NCBI RefSeq assembly: GCF_000702945.1
Contig: NZ_JNLE01000003.1
Location: 4,325,501-4,389,500 of the forward strand
Direction of reading: 5' to 3'
Origin: Clostridium sp. KNHs205
Lineage (GTDB): Bacteria; Bacillota; Clostridia; Lachnospirales; Lachnospiraceae
Length of the DNA: 64,000 bases
The notes beneath the pieces were generated by a model. It ran no database searches. It worked only from the letters and a program-made list of their open reading frames with translations, and was not told the DNA's origin. Below are positions 30,828 to 39,327 of the stretch, piece by piece; the stretch's first letter is position 1; every line of letters begins with the position of its first letter. The translations under genes were made by a program, and so were the position numbers.

Positions 30828-32909
30828 CTAGACCAGCGTATTAACATCGAGAATCAGGGCAACCTCACCGTCACCAAGTATGGTAGCTCCGCCTATGATC
30901 TTATTATTATTAATAAACTTACCAATTGACTTAATAACAATTTCCTGCTGTCCGATTAAATTATCCACTACAAGACCAGCAAGTCTGTCCCCTTTTGATA
31001 TAATAACGACAATCATGTTCTCCTGGTTTTCTTTATCACCCGGTACATCCAGAATCTGATTTAAACGAAGTAAAGGTATAACATTTCCGCGCAGATTAAT
31101 AACTTCCTTGGAGTGTACATACTTTATGTCAGAAGCGGCCACGTCTTCAATGGTCTGAATACTTCCAAGAGGTATTGCATACTTCTCAGAACCAAGCTCT
31201 ACCATTAATGCCTGTATAATGGCCAAGGTAAGAGGTAATCTGATTATGAAGTTACTTCCTGCTCCAAGTTTTGTTTTCGCTTCAATATCTCCGCCCAGTG
31301 CTTCGATTTTTGTCTTTACAACATCAAGACCAACTCCTCTGCCTGATACATCCGTAATAACTTCTGCAGTTGAGAAGCTGGGTTTGAATAACAAATCAAT
31401 AATTTCTTTGTCAGACATTACTTCTGCCTGTTCATTTGTAATAGTCCCTTTTTCAACCGCTTTTCTCTTAACTTTTTCAACATTGATGCCTGCACCATCA
31501 TCTCTGACTTCAATTACAACGTTATTTCCATCCTGATAAGCATCCAGATAGATAGAGCCTGCAGCAGGTTTGCCTTTAGCCGCACGTTCTTCATTGCTTT
31601 CAAGTCCATGGTCTGCTGCATTACGCAGTAAATGCATCAGCGGATCACCAATTTCATCTATAACGGTTCGGTCTAATTCTGTCTCCTCACCTGTCATATA
31701 GAGTTCCATCTTCTTATTTAAGGATTTGGATAAATCTCTTATCATTCGAGGGAATCGGTTTAATACACTTTCAATAGGAACCATTCGAACCTTCATTACA
31801 GATTCATGAAGATTGGTAGTAACTCTTTCAAGGTATTCAATCTGTTCATTGAAGCCGGAATCTGTCTTAGAGCTTTTCTCTCCGGTATTCATGGAAACCA
31901 GGCCGTTCTTTGCTATAATCAGCTCACTTACCAAATTCATAAGTACGTCGAGTTTTTCAATATCCACGCGGACCGAACGGTTTACAACAGGTTTGGAACT
32001 CTGCTGCTTAACTGTACTTTGAGCTGCTGTTTTATTCTGATTATTATTTCTTAATTCTTTTTCTTCTGGCTGAGCAGCTTCATTTTCTTCAGCTGCTTCT
32101 GAGGATGTGACATAAATCGGCTCTATAAAAACTTCTTTGATTTCAGATACGCTTAAAATTGTTTTTCTTACTTTCTCAATATCCTCTTTCGTTAAAAGTA
32201 CAACACTGAAATCAAGGTCAAATTTCTCATCTTCGATATCCTGTACTTCGGGTTTTGATTTGATTACATCTCCCAAACTTTCTAAAGCCTTGAATACAAG
32301 GAAAGCTCTTGCGGCTTTTAATATACAATATTCCTGCACAAAAACTGTTATGCCATATGCACGTACTCCGACTTTGTCCGCTTTTGCAATAGCGTTTTTT
32401 TCATATTCTGCAAGGGGTAATTCCTTGTATTTTCCTGTAGAAGCGGAAACAGTGTCTACTGCTGCTGCACTGACTGCCTGTGTTGCCTGAACCTGTTCCT
32501 TAACTCCGTCAGCAGCTTTGCCTAATCCTGCATTCAGGATGCTGTTAAGCTGTTGTATGATATCTTCATAATCTTCAGTTCCTTCATCAGCACTTGCCTG
32601 TATATTACTTAAATAACCTTCCAGCGCATCAAGGCCCTTAAACAATACATCAACCAGTTCCGCAGTAACACCCATCTTGCCGTTTCTGATTTCAGAAAAA
32701 ACATTTTCCATATCATGAGTCAATCTCTGCATTCTCTTAAAGCCCATGGTTCCAGCCATACCTTTAAGAGAGTGAGCTGCCCTGAATATTTCATTTATAG
32801 TCTCACTATTTTCCGGTTCAGTTTCCAATATTAATAACTGTTGGTTTAAACTCTGTAAATGTTCTTTTGTTTCATCAATAAATATCTCAAGATATTGACT
32901 CACATCCAT
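30828..32909 (-). CDS. cheA: Chemotaxis histidine kinase CheA
   Basis: A 693-aa kinase. The P1 phosphotransfer domain carries FRAAHSLKGMAGTMG with phospho-acceptor His46. A P2-type CheY/CheB docking domain (about 200-285) is followed by a Glu/Asn/Gln-rich linker. P3 dimerisation includes DIEKLDVLMNLVSELIIAKN. P4 is the ATP domain, with MHLLRNAADHGLE (N box), VRDDGAGIN (G1) and TDVSGRGVGLDVV (G2). P5 is CheW-like (INLRGNVIPLLRLNQIL). The start at 32909 is favoured by GGGGG upstream and the product MDVSQYLEIF; the ATG at 32942 lies inside cheB. It begins 1 bp after cheB ends. Confidence 0.95.
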   Translation of the reverse strand: MDVSQYLEIFIDETKEHLQSLNQQLLILETEPENSETINEIFRAAHSLKGMAGTMGFKRMQRLTHDMENVFSEIRNGKMGVTAELVDVLFKGLDALEGYLSNIQASADEGTEDYEDIIQQLNSILNAGLGKAADGVKEQVQATQAVSAAAVDTVSASTGKYKELPLAEYEKNAIAKADKVGVRAYGITVFVQEYCILKAARAFLVFKALESLGDVIKSKPEVQDIEDEKFDLDFSVVLLTKEDIEKVRKTILSVSEIKEVFIEPIYVTSSEAAEENEAAQPEEKELRNNNQNKTAAQSTVKQQSSKPVVNRSVRVDIEKLDVLMNLVSELIIAKNGLVSMNTGEKSSKTDSGFNEQIEYLERVTTNLHESVMKVRMVPIESVLNRFPRMIRDLSKSLNKKMELYMTGEETELDRTVIDEIGDPLMHLLRNAADHGLESNEERAAKGKPAAGSIYLDAYQDGNNVVIEVRDDGAGINVEKVKRKAVEKGTITNEQAEVMSDKEIIDLLFKPSFSTAEVITDVSGRGVGLDVVKTKIEALGGDIEAKTKLGAGSNFIIRLPLTLAIIQALMVELGSEKYAIPLGSIQTIEDVAASDIKYVHSKEVINLRGNVIPLLRLNQILDVPGDKENQENMIVVIISKGDRLAGLVVDNLIGQQEIVIKSIGKFINNNKIIGGATILGDGEVALILDVNTLV

Positions 32910-32910
32910 A

Positions 32911-34056
32911 TTATTGTACCCCCAGACTTTTTTGTATTGCATCTGCTATTTTTTCCAATGGAACTACCTCATTGACAAGTCCATTATCTCTGACGACCTT
33001 TGGCATGCCATATACTGTGCTGGTAGCTTCATCCTGTGCAATTACATAAACGTTCTTTTTTTCTTTTAGTTTTTTTATACCATAGGTTCCGTCGCTGCCC
33101 ATTCCGGTTAATACCACACAGATGATGTCAGTATACGCAGAATCTGCAATGGATTCATACATATAATCAGCACATGGCTTTAAACCATTTTTTGCAGGTT
33201 CCTGTGTAACTGTTAACACTTCTTTGTTCAGGTCTGCCCGTGTCAGCCGCATCTGATATCCGCCTTTTGCTATATAGGCTGTATTTTCTGAAAGGGATTC
33301 CAAATGTTCTGCTTCTTTCACTCTTATATTACTGATTTCATTCAATCTGTTCGCCAGAGAAGCTGTAAATCCTTCTGGCATATGCTGTACAATAAGTACA
33401 CTGCAGCCTAATGCGGCACTGAGTTTAGGAATAACCTGCTGTAATGCTTTTGGACCACCGGTAGAACATGCAATTGCTATTAACTTTCTGCCTGTTCTGT
33501 TTAATGAGGAAACCTTAGGAAGAATTGCTGAGGAAGAAGAACTGATTGATTCATTCTTTACAGAAATATTGCTATTTGTAGCCGTTTTGTAAAAACTGTT
33601 GGATTTCAGAGAACTGTCTTCTCTTTGTATTTCTCGTATGTTTGTTCCATTCAGTTTTGTTGCAACCTCAAGGCATGCTACAATTTTATTTTTAAATTTA
33701 TCACTTTTTACCTCAAAGAAGCTTTCCGGTTTGGTAACAAAATCAAATGCGCCTAATTCTAAAGCTCTGATTGTCTCTTTTGCTCCTTCTTTTGCCAAAG
33801 TGCTGACAATAATTATAGTTGCTTTGATATTCTTCTGCTCAAGCTGTTCTAATAGTTCAATTCCGCTCATCTGAGGCATGTTAATATCTAAAATCACAGC
33901 ATCATATACTTCTTTATGCTGTGTTAATAACATAAATGCCTCCAGTCCGTTAACAGCAACTTTTGAAACGTGAAACCTAGGATCTGAATTTATTATATCA
34001 GAGAGTACCCTTCTCATGAGTGCAGAGTCATCAACTATTAAAACTTTTTTCTGCAT
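32911..34056 (-). CDS. cheB: Protein-glutamate methylesterase CheB
   Basis: A 381-aa protein. The N-terminal receiver has VLIVDDSALMRRVLSD and DAVILDINMPQMSG (phospho-Asp). A linker (about 130-190) leads to the methylesterase, with the catalytic triad in ACSTGGPKALQQ (Ser), VQHMPEGFTASLA (His) and TGMGSDGTYG (Asp). It demethylates or deamidates receptors for adaptation. The start at 34056 (MQKKVLIVDD) is preceded by AAAGGGG. A 217-bp gap upstream holds a hairpin-AGATGGGAG element and a weak promoter, so the che cluster may be partly independently transcribed. CheR is absent from the window. Confidence 0.94.
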   Translation of the reverse strand: MQKKVLIVDDSALMRRVLSDIINSDPRFHVSKVAVNGLEAFMLLTQHKEVYDAVILDINMPQMSGIELLEQLEQKNIKATIIIVSTLAKEGAKETIRALELGAFDFVTKPESFFEVKSDKFKNKIVACLEVATKLNGTNIREIQREDSSLKSNSFYKTATNSNISVKNESISSSSSAILPKVSSLNRTGRKLIAIACSTGGPKALQQVIPKLSAALGCSVLIVQHMPEGFTASLANRLNEISNIRVKEAEHLESLSENTAYIAKGGYQMRLTRADLNKEVLTVTQEPAKNGLKPCADYMYESIADSAYTDIICVVLTGMGSDGTYGIKKLKEKKNVYVIAQDEATSTVYGMPKVVRDNGLVNEVVPLEKIADAIQKSLGVQ

Positions 34057-34141
34057 ATTAACCCCTTTCGTGAACATCAAATCTTTGATTTAATATTCCT
34101 GAATCCGTAGTTGAAAGAATAGTCGTTATTTTAACCTATAA

Positions 34142-34166
34142 CTCCCATCTGTGCACTTTAGAGCAC
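34142..34166 (-). promoter_or_regulatory. Leader hairpin (UAAA loop) plus AGATGGGAG, copy 3 (orphan)
   Basis: On the minus strand, stem GTGCTC/GTGCAC with a TAAA loop (one U-U mismatch), followed by AGATGGGAG. Unlike the others, no start codon follows at normal spacing; the next gene, cheB, starts about 86 nt further down. It may be a decaying copy or act as an RNA signal. An AAGATATT/AATATCTT hairpin lies just upstream (34180-34198). Confidence 0.5.
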
Positions 34167-34205
34167 TTACTTACATATCAAGATATTTTTAATATCTTTT
34201 GCTTA

Positions 34206-34234
34206 TATATAACATAATTCAGTTTATATATAAA
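34206..34234 (-). promoter_or_regulatory. Possible internal promoter ahead of cheB
   Basis: On the minus strand, TTTATA (34229-34234), a 17-bp spacer and TATATA (34206-34211) with TG one base before it. Each box matches the sigma-A consensus at four of six positions. The region is very AT-rich, so chance is possible. Confidence 0.3.
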
Positions 34235-34273
34235 ATACTTCTGCTTATATATTTATATCATTTTCAATAGATT

Positions 34274-35041
34274 CTATCTGCTGCCTGCATTCTTGTCTTT
34301 CGCTCTTTGTCGAATTTCTTCTTCAAAGATATATTTTATAACTGCTTCTCTATCTTCTTTCAGAACCTCTTTAAATTGCAGGCGATACTCATAGAACCCA
34401 ACCCGGTTAGTCATTTTTTCGGAGGAAATAATAACTCCTGAGACGTAATCAGCCTTAAGTTTTACTGGTACCCCGAATTGAATCTTCATTTGTACAAAAC
34501 TACCGATATCATGTAGATTCTCTGAAGTAAGTCTTACACCACCACCACTTAAATCTACGATAATACCATTCTGCCAATCTCTTTTGCATTGCTCCAGTGC
34601 TTCAATACAAGCTTCTTTCTCTTCCGGGCTTTTAAACTCATCCTGCTTTAATTTATACCTGAGCGTCAGCTCTGCTTCTGTTACGATATAATACTCTGTA
34701 TCTAAGACACAAGACAGGCGAAAGTATTTCCTTCTTTGGTGCTTTTCCAGTGCGGATGTAAACTCTATGGTTAGTATGTACACATTATCATCATTTGACC
34801 GGTCCGTAACTACCCCTTTACATTCATATAAACCACTGTTTGCAAAAAAACGTAAACTGTATCTGTCACCTACAGACAGAGGCACTATTCTGCCCTTAAC
34901 AATTGGCATAGTTATAATGGCAGATTTGTAATCCGGAAAATCCAATACCTTACTTTTATAACTGGCTTTCTCGTTTTCTTCATCCCTGTCTAATATTTTT
35001 AGTTCAACCTTATCCCCAATGGATACAACATCACTTACCAT
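34274..35041 (-). CDS. PilZ-domain c-di-GMP receptor, YcgR-like flagellar brake
   Basis: A 255-aa protein. The N-terminal YcgR-type domain (about 1-95) is followed by a PilZ domain. The c-di-GMP motifs are QRRKYFRLSC (RxxxR) and IIVDLSGGGVRLTSE (DxSxxG). It ends with a charged helix (DREAVIKYIFEEEIRQRAKD). YcgR-type proteins bind c-di-GMP and slow the motor via the stator or switch. The start at 35041 is preceded by GGAGG at 8 nt; it follows flhG by 14 bp. With the GEMM-I riboswitch at 24376, this shows c-di-GMP control of this region at two levels. Confidence 0.9.
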   Translation of the reverse strand: MVSDVVSIGDKVELKILDRDEENEKASYKSKVLDFPDYKSAIITMPIVKGRIVPLSVGDRYSLRFFANSGLYECKGVVTDRSNDDNVYILTIEFTSALEKHQRRKYFRLSCVLDTEYYIVTEAELTLRYKLKQDEFKSPEEKEACIEALEQCKRDWQNGIIVDLSGGGVRLTSENLHDIGSFVQMKIQFGVPVKLKADYVSGVIISSEKMTNRVGFYEYRLQFKEVLKEDREAVIKYIFEEEIRQRAKDKNAGSR

Positions 35042-35055
35042 AGCTTTAACCTCCA

Positions 35056-35937
35056 CTATTTGTTTGTCCTGCGATGAATCAGACTTGTAAATAAATTGGC
35101 AAAGCCTCTGCGTTCCTGTTTATTGACCGGAACTCCATTACAGATTGAGGCAGCCAATGCCGATACTGCTTTGGCAGAGGGTGAATTAGGATACAAGATG
35201 GAATAAGGTTTCTGCTGCATGACTGCTTTTGAAACATTGGCATCCTGTGGTATTCCTCCCAGATACTCCAGCTTAACTGTTAAAAACTTTTCGACCACCA
35301 GATTCATCTTATTATATAAACTGCGGCCTTCTTCCTGTGTATTGATCCGGTTAGAAATCATCTTTATTGATGTCTGTTCCGAATTAAATTCCGGCTTCTT
35401 ATTCAATACCTTTAATAAGGCATATGCATCTGTTATTGATGTAGGCTCAGGAGTTATTACTAACAGAACTTCTTCACTGGCAATAACAAATTCCAATACA
35501 CTGCCGGTTATTCCTGCACCTGTGTCTATTATAATTATATCGGCAATTTCATCTAATTCATATAGTTTACGGTTAAGAAAGTCTAGTTGTCCTTTCGTAA
35601 TATCAGACATTTCCTGTATTCCAGACCCCCCTGATATGAACATCAGATCTTCCGGTCCTTTTGTTATGATTTCCTGAAGTGTCTTATTTCCGTAAATTAA
35701 ATCTGCCAGATTGTGTTTTGGCCTTATACCAAGCATAACTTCGACATTTGCAAGTCCAAAATCAGCATCCAGTATTACAACCCGCTTACCTAATCGGGTT
35801 AATTGAATACCTAAATTAACAGCTAAATTAGATTTACCTACACCGCCTTTTCCGCTTGTGACTGTTATTACCCTGGCTAGTTTATCAGGCAAACTCTGTT
35901 TTTTAACAATATTTCGAAGCTGCTCTGCCTGATCCAT
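35056..35937 (-). CDS. flhG: Flagellar number regulator FlhG (MinD-like ATPase)
   Basis: A 293-aa ParA/MinD-type ATPase. The deviant Walker A is VTSGKGGVGKSNLAVNLGIQ, with the signature Lys. Walker A' and B regions are VVILDADFGLANVEVMLG and IIIIDTGAGITGSVLEF. The N-terminal helix (AEQLRNIVKKQ) resembles the DQAxxLR motif that stimulates FlhF GTPase activity. FlhG (YlxH in Bacillus) works with FlhF to set flagellar number and position. It overlaps the end of flhF through TAATG. Confidence 0.94.
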   Translation of the reverse strand: MDQAEQLRNIVKKQSLPDKLARVITVTSGKGGVGKSNLAVNLGIQLTRLGKRVVILDADFGLANVEVMLGIRPKHNLADLIYGNKTLQEIITKGPEDLMFISGGSGIQEMSDITKGQLDFLNRKLYELDEIADIIIIDTGAGITGSVLEFVIASEEVLLVITPEPTSITDAYALLKVLNKKPEFNSEQTSIKMISNRINTQEEGRSLYNKMNLVVEKFLTVKLEYLGGIPQDANVSKAVMQQKPYSILYPNSPSAKAVSALAASICNGVPVNKQERRGFANLFTSLIHRRTNK

Positions 35938-37169
35938 TACTCAAAACCTCCTAAAAGTTTCTTCGCAGTTTCTTGTGTATCAATCTTACCAATGTCATCG
36001 GGTACATTCTGTCCGCAAGTGGCATAGGAAAGCTCAGCATTTGTCAGCATCCTGATATTCAATATATTTCCTACTGATATTGTTTCGTCCAATTTCGTAA
36101 AAATTATGCGGTAATTAGTAATCTCAGAGTAATTCTCTGTAATGCGGATTAAATCTTTATATTTAGTAGTAGCACTTAAAACGAGATATATTTCTTTTTC
36201 TTCCTCTGTTACTGTACCAAGGAGTCTTTCAACATCATCTCTTTGTTGTCTATTCTTATGTGAGCGTCCTGCTGTATCCACAAGTACAATATCGTAATCA
36301 AGAAGCTCTTCTCTGGCACTTATCATCTCTTCTTCCGTATAGATTACTTTCATAGGAATCCCAAGAATATTTGCATAAGTCCTTAACTGATCAACCGCTG
36401 CAATACGATAGGTATCGGAGGTTAGCATTGCAACCTTTAACTTTCTGTTTAACTTCAAGTCTGAAGCTATCTTTGCAATGGTCGTTGTTTTACCGACCCC
36501 TGTGGGTCCAATAAAAAATATGAATTTACACTTATTTTCCTGCACTTCGATGGTTTTTGGCTGACCAAGCTTTAATATGATTTTCTGATATACATGGGAT
36601 AATATATTATCAATTGTAATATCTTTTGTAATTTTATTTTCTATTTCCGCTACCAGCTGGGTTACGAATTTTTCATCTACTTCATTTCTTAGCAGCTGGT
36701 CATAAACAAGCTGTATACAAGCTTCTCTTTTTTGCTCTTCCGGATCTTTTTGTTTTATTTCTTCTTGTTCTTTTTTCTCGTTCTGTCGTTCCAGCATTTG
36801 CTTCTCCAGCAGCTCCTGAAGACTGTTAAGTTTTTTTTCAATAGCAGAAGCATCCTCTGCAAAAGAACTGCCTGCATTGCTTTTTAAGGTTGAATTCTTT
36901 TCAACAAGGCTGCTTTCCAAAGAAGTATTTGTAAAAAAAGACGGTTTTATATTAGGGGGAGTATTTTCAGCTTCTTTCTTTCCGCCTGATAATATGCCGG
37001 TATCATCCACTGCCGCTGTTATCTCAACGGAAGGTTTACGAAATAGTCTGTACACCCCTTTGGGCGAAACGGTTTTAATATTCATTACGATGGCATCTTT
37101 ACCCAGCTCATTCTTAGCCAAAAGAATTGCTTCCGTTTCTGTTTCTGCCTGATATTTTTTAATAATCAC
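35937..37169 (-). CDS. flhF: Flagellar SRP-like GTPase FlhF
   Basis: A 410-aa protein with a basic N-terminal B domain, a Glu/Lys/Gln-rich coiled segment (about 95-145), an N domain and a C-terminal SRP-type GTPase. The GTPase has GPTGVGKTTTIAKIASDL (G1), TSDTYRIAAVDQLRTYA (G2), VLVDTAGRSHKNRQQ (G3) and FTKLDET (G4). It targets early flagellar components to the assembly site. The start is GTG at 37169, overlapping the flhA stop (TAGTG), so translation is probably coupled. Confidence 0.94.
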   Translation of the reverse strand: MIIKKYQAETETEAILLAKNELGKDAIVMNIKTVSPKGVYRLFRKPSVEITAAVDDTGILSGGKKEAENTPPNIKPSFFTNTSLESSLVEKNSTLKSNAGSSFAEDASAIEKKLNSLQELLEKQMLERQNEKKEQEEIKQKDPEEQKREACIQLVYDQLLRNEVDEKFVTQLVAEIENKITKDITIDNILSHVYQKIILKLGQPKTIEVQENKCKFIFFIGPTGVGKTTTIAKIASDLKLNRKLKVAMLTSDTYRIAAVDQLRTYANILGIPMKVIYTEEEMISAREELLDYDIVLVDTAGRSHKNRQQRDDVERLLGTVTEEEKEIYLVLSATTKYKDLIRITENYSEITNYRIIFTKLDETISVGNILNIRMLTNAELSYATCGQNVPDDIGKIDTQETAKKLLGGFE

Positions 37170-39202
37170 TATACAGTCACCATCCCTACCGATTGTAATT
37201 CAACATTTGATTCTATTTCATTATAGGATATTACTATAAGATCTTTAAAATAATCCTGTGTTAACTTTTTAAAATACATTCTGACAATAGGAGAAGTTAT
37301 AATAATCGGATTCTTTCCTATGTTCTCCAGCTTTTGAATTTCTTCTTCCACAGAACCCATGATATCTCTGGTTTTTTCGGGATCCAATGTCAGATAAGCT
37401 CCCTGTTCTGTTTGTTTTACACTTCCCATAATGTCCTGCTCTACCTTTGGATCCAGCGTAACTACGCTGGTAACTTCAGATGAAGGGAAATATTTATTAC
37501 TTATTGCTCTTTTAAGGCTCTGACGAACATATTCCGTAAGTACATCTGTATCCCTTGTAGTTGGTGCGTAATCAGCAAGGGTTTCAAAAATCGTTATAAG
37601 ATCTCTGATAGATATTCCTTCTTTTAATAGATTCTGCAGAACTTTTTGTATCTCACCTACACTAAGCAGCTTTGGTACAAGTTCCTGAACAAGGGTGCCA
37701 TTTGCTTCCTGAATATTGTTGATAAGATTTTGTACATCCTGTCTGGTCAGCAGCTCGAATATATGGCTTCTGATGACTTCCGTGAGGTGAGTAGCTATGA
37801 TTGACGGAGGATCTACTACTGTATAACCTAAAGATTCTGCCCTCTCCCTCTGATTTTCGGTTATCCAAATGGCAGGTAAATGGAAGGATGGCTCAAAGGT
37901 AGGAATTCCTGTGATTTCTTCTTCAACATAACCTGGATTCATTGCCATATAATGGTCAAAAAGTATTTCACCTTCACTAATTGGGATACCTTTTATTTTT
38001 ACCAGATATTGATTGGGATTTAACTGAATATTATCTCTTAATCGTATTATCGGAACAACACAGCCCAACTCTAAGGCAATCTGTCTACGTATTAAAACAA
38101 CTCTGTCGAGAAGGTCACCGCCCTGGTTAACATCTGCCAAAGGAATAATACCATAACCAAATTCCAGTTCAATGGGATCTACCTGTAAGAGATTAACCAC
38201 ATTTTCAGGCCTTCTGATCTCGTCTCCGCTTTCTTCTTCCATAGCAGCGGCACTTTCAATATCTTCCACTTCCATTCTGCCAGCAATGGTCCTTCCACAA
38301 ATGATGAATACCACACCATAAGCGCAGAAAACCAGATCATTTAAAGGTGTCATGATACCCAGGAATATTAACGCACCACCTACAATATAAAGAACCTTAG
38401 GGATAGAGAATAACTGTTTAACCAGGATATCTCCAATATCTGCTTCTTTTGTAGCTTTTGTAACAATAATACCGGTTGAAAGTGAAATAAGAAGAGAAGG
38501 TATCTGACTTACAAGTCCTTCACCGATGGTAAGAATTGTATATTTATCGAAGGCCTCTGTCATATCCATTCCGCCTCTGAAGGAGCCGATGGCTAAACCG
38601 CCTACAAAATTTATCAATACAATGATAAGACCAACAATGGCATCACCTTTAACGTACTTGGTAGCACCATCCATTGCTCCGAAAAAGCTTGATTCCTGCT
38701 GTATCTTTTCACGTCTTTCTTTCGCCTGTATATCATTTATTGCACCAGTATTCAAATCCGCATCAATAGCCATCTGCTTACCGGGCATCGCATCCAGAGT
38801 AAATCTCGCTGTTACTTCGGCAACACGCTCAGATCCTTTATTGATGACGATAAACTGAACCAGAATCAGTATAACAAATACTATAATACCGATAATAGCG
38901 TCACCGCCTCCTACGAAGTTACCAAAAGTCTGTATTACTCCACCGGCCTCGCCATCTTTCAGTATTAATCTCATGGCAGATACATTTAAGGAAACCCTGA
39001 AAATAGTTGTGAATAACAGAATTGTCGGAAATGCAGACATATTTAATACCTCTCTTGAAAATAAGGCATTAAAAAGAACAATCATAGATACAGATATATT
39101 AAGTGCCAGTAATATATCCAGTAATAAATGAGGAATAGGTATAATCAAGAATATAATTGCTGCCAGCAAGTAAATACCTACAGCCATGTCTGTCTTTCTC
39201 AT
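37169..39202 (-). CDS. flhA: Flagellar export gate protein FlhA
   Basis: A 677-aa integral membrane export component. The N-terminal half has about eight membrane helices. The FHIPEP family block is in the cytoplasmic loop region KGSERVAEVTARFTLDAMPG, with NTGAINDIQAKERREKIQQE (shown in part) after it. The large cytoplasmic domain (about 330-677) includes RLRDNIQLNPNQYLVKIKG and PPSIIATHLTEVIRSH. It forms the nonameric ring that receives substrates. A 228-bp distance separates its start from the flhB stop... the actual gap is 125 bp and holds three hairpins (39234-39323). GGGGGC lies upstream of the ATG. Confidence 0.95.
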   Translation of the reverse strand: MRKTDMAVGIYLLAAIIFLIIPIPHLLLDILLALNISVSMIVLFNALFSREVLNMSAFPTILLFTTIFRVSLNVSAMRLILKDGEAGGVIQTFGNFVGGGDAIIGIIVFVILILVQFIVINKGSERVAEVTARFTLDAMPGKQMAIDADLNTGAINDIQAKERREKIQQESSFFGAMDGATKYVKGDAIVGLIIVLINFVGGLAIGSFRGGMDMTEAFDKYTILTIGEGLVSQIPSLLISLSTGIIVTKATKEADIGDILVKQLFSIPKVLYIVGGALIFLGIMTPLNDLVFCAYGVVFIICGRTIAGRMEVEDIESAAAMEEESGDEIRRPENVVNLLQVDPIELEFGYGIIPLADVNQGGDLLDRVVLIRRQIALELGCVVPIIRLRDNIQLNPNQYLVKIKGIPISEGEILFDHYMAMNPGYVEEEITGIPTFEPSFHLPAIWITENQRERAESLGYTVVDPPSIIATHLTEVIRSHIFELLTRQDVQNLINNIQEANGTLVQELVPKLLSVGEIQKVLQNLLKEGISIRDLITIFETLADYAPTTRDTDVLTEYVRQSLKRAISNKYFPSSEVTSVVTLDPKVEQDIMGSVKQTEQGAYLTLDPEKTRDIMGSVEEEIQKLENIGKNPIIITSPIVRMYFKKLTQDYFKDLIVISYNEIESNVELQSVGMVTV

Positions 39203-39233
39203 GGATATTGCCCCCTGAATTTATATAGTATGG

Positions 39234-39293
39234 CTTATCAGAAATCACTTTTCAAATTTCTGATAAAAGGCAGCGTTTTACTGCCGTACATCC
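39234..39293 (+). repeat. 60-nt double-hairpin element, copy in the flhB-flhA gap
   Basis: Read on the plus strand: CTTATCAGAAAT, 11 nt, TTTCTGATAA, then GGCAG-7 nt-CTGCC and GTACATCC. The first hairpin has a 10-bp stem or longer, the second 5 bp. The same layout and length recur at 61002-61061 on the minus strand, in the codY leader. Here it lies antisense to the flhB-flhA transcript, but the palindromic arms fold in either orientation. Confidence 0.6.
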
Positions 39294-39297
39294 GATT

Positions 39298-39323
39298 ATA
39301 GAAACAAAGCTCCTTGTTTCTAT
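39298..39323 (-). promoter_or_regulatory. CsrA-site-like hairpin after flhB
   Basis: On the minus strand a perfect 10-bp stem (ATAGAAACAA/TTGTTTCTAT) displays GGAGCT in a six-base loop, giving ACAAGGA across the loop edge, like the known CsrA consensus ACARGGA with GGA in a hexaloop. It begins 4 bp after the flhB stop. No csrA gene is in this window, so binding is conjecture. Confidence 0.45.
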
Positions 39324-39327
39324 CTGA

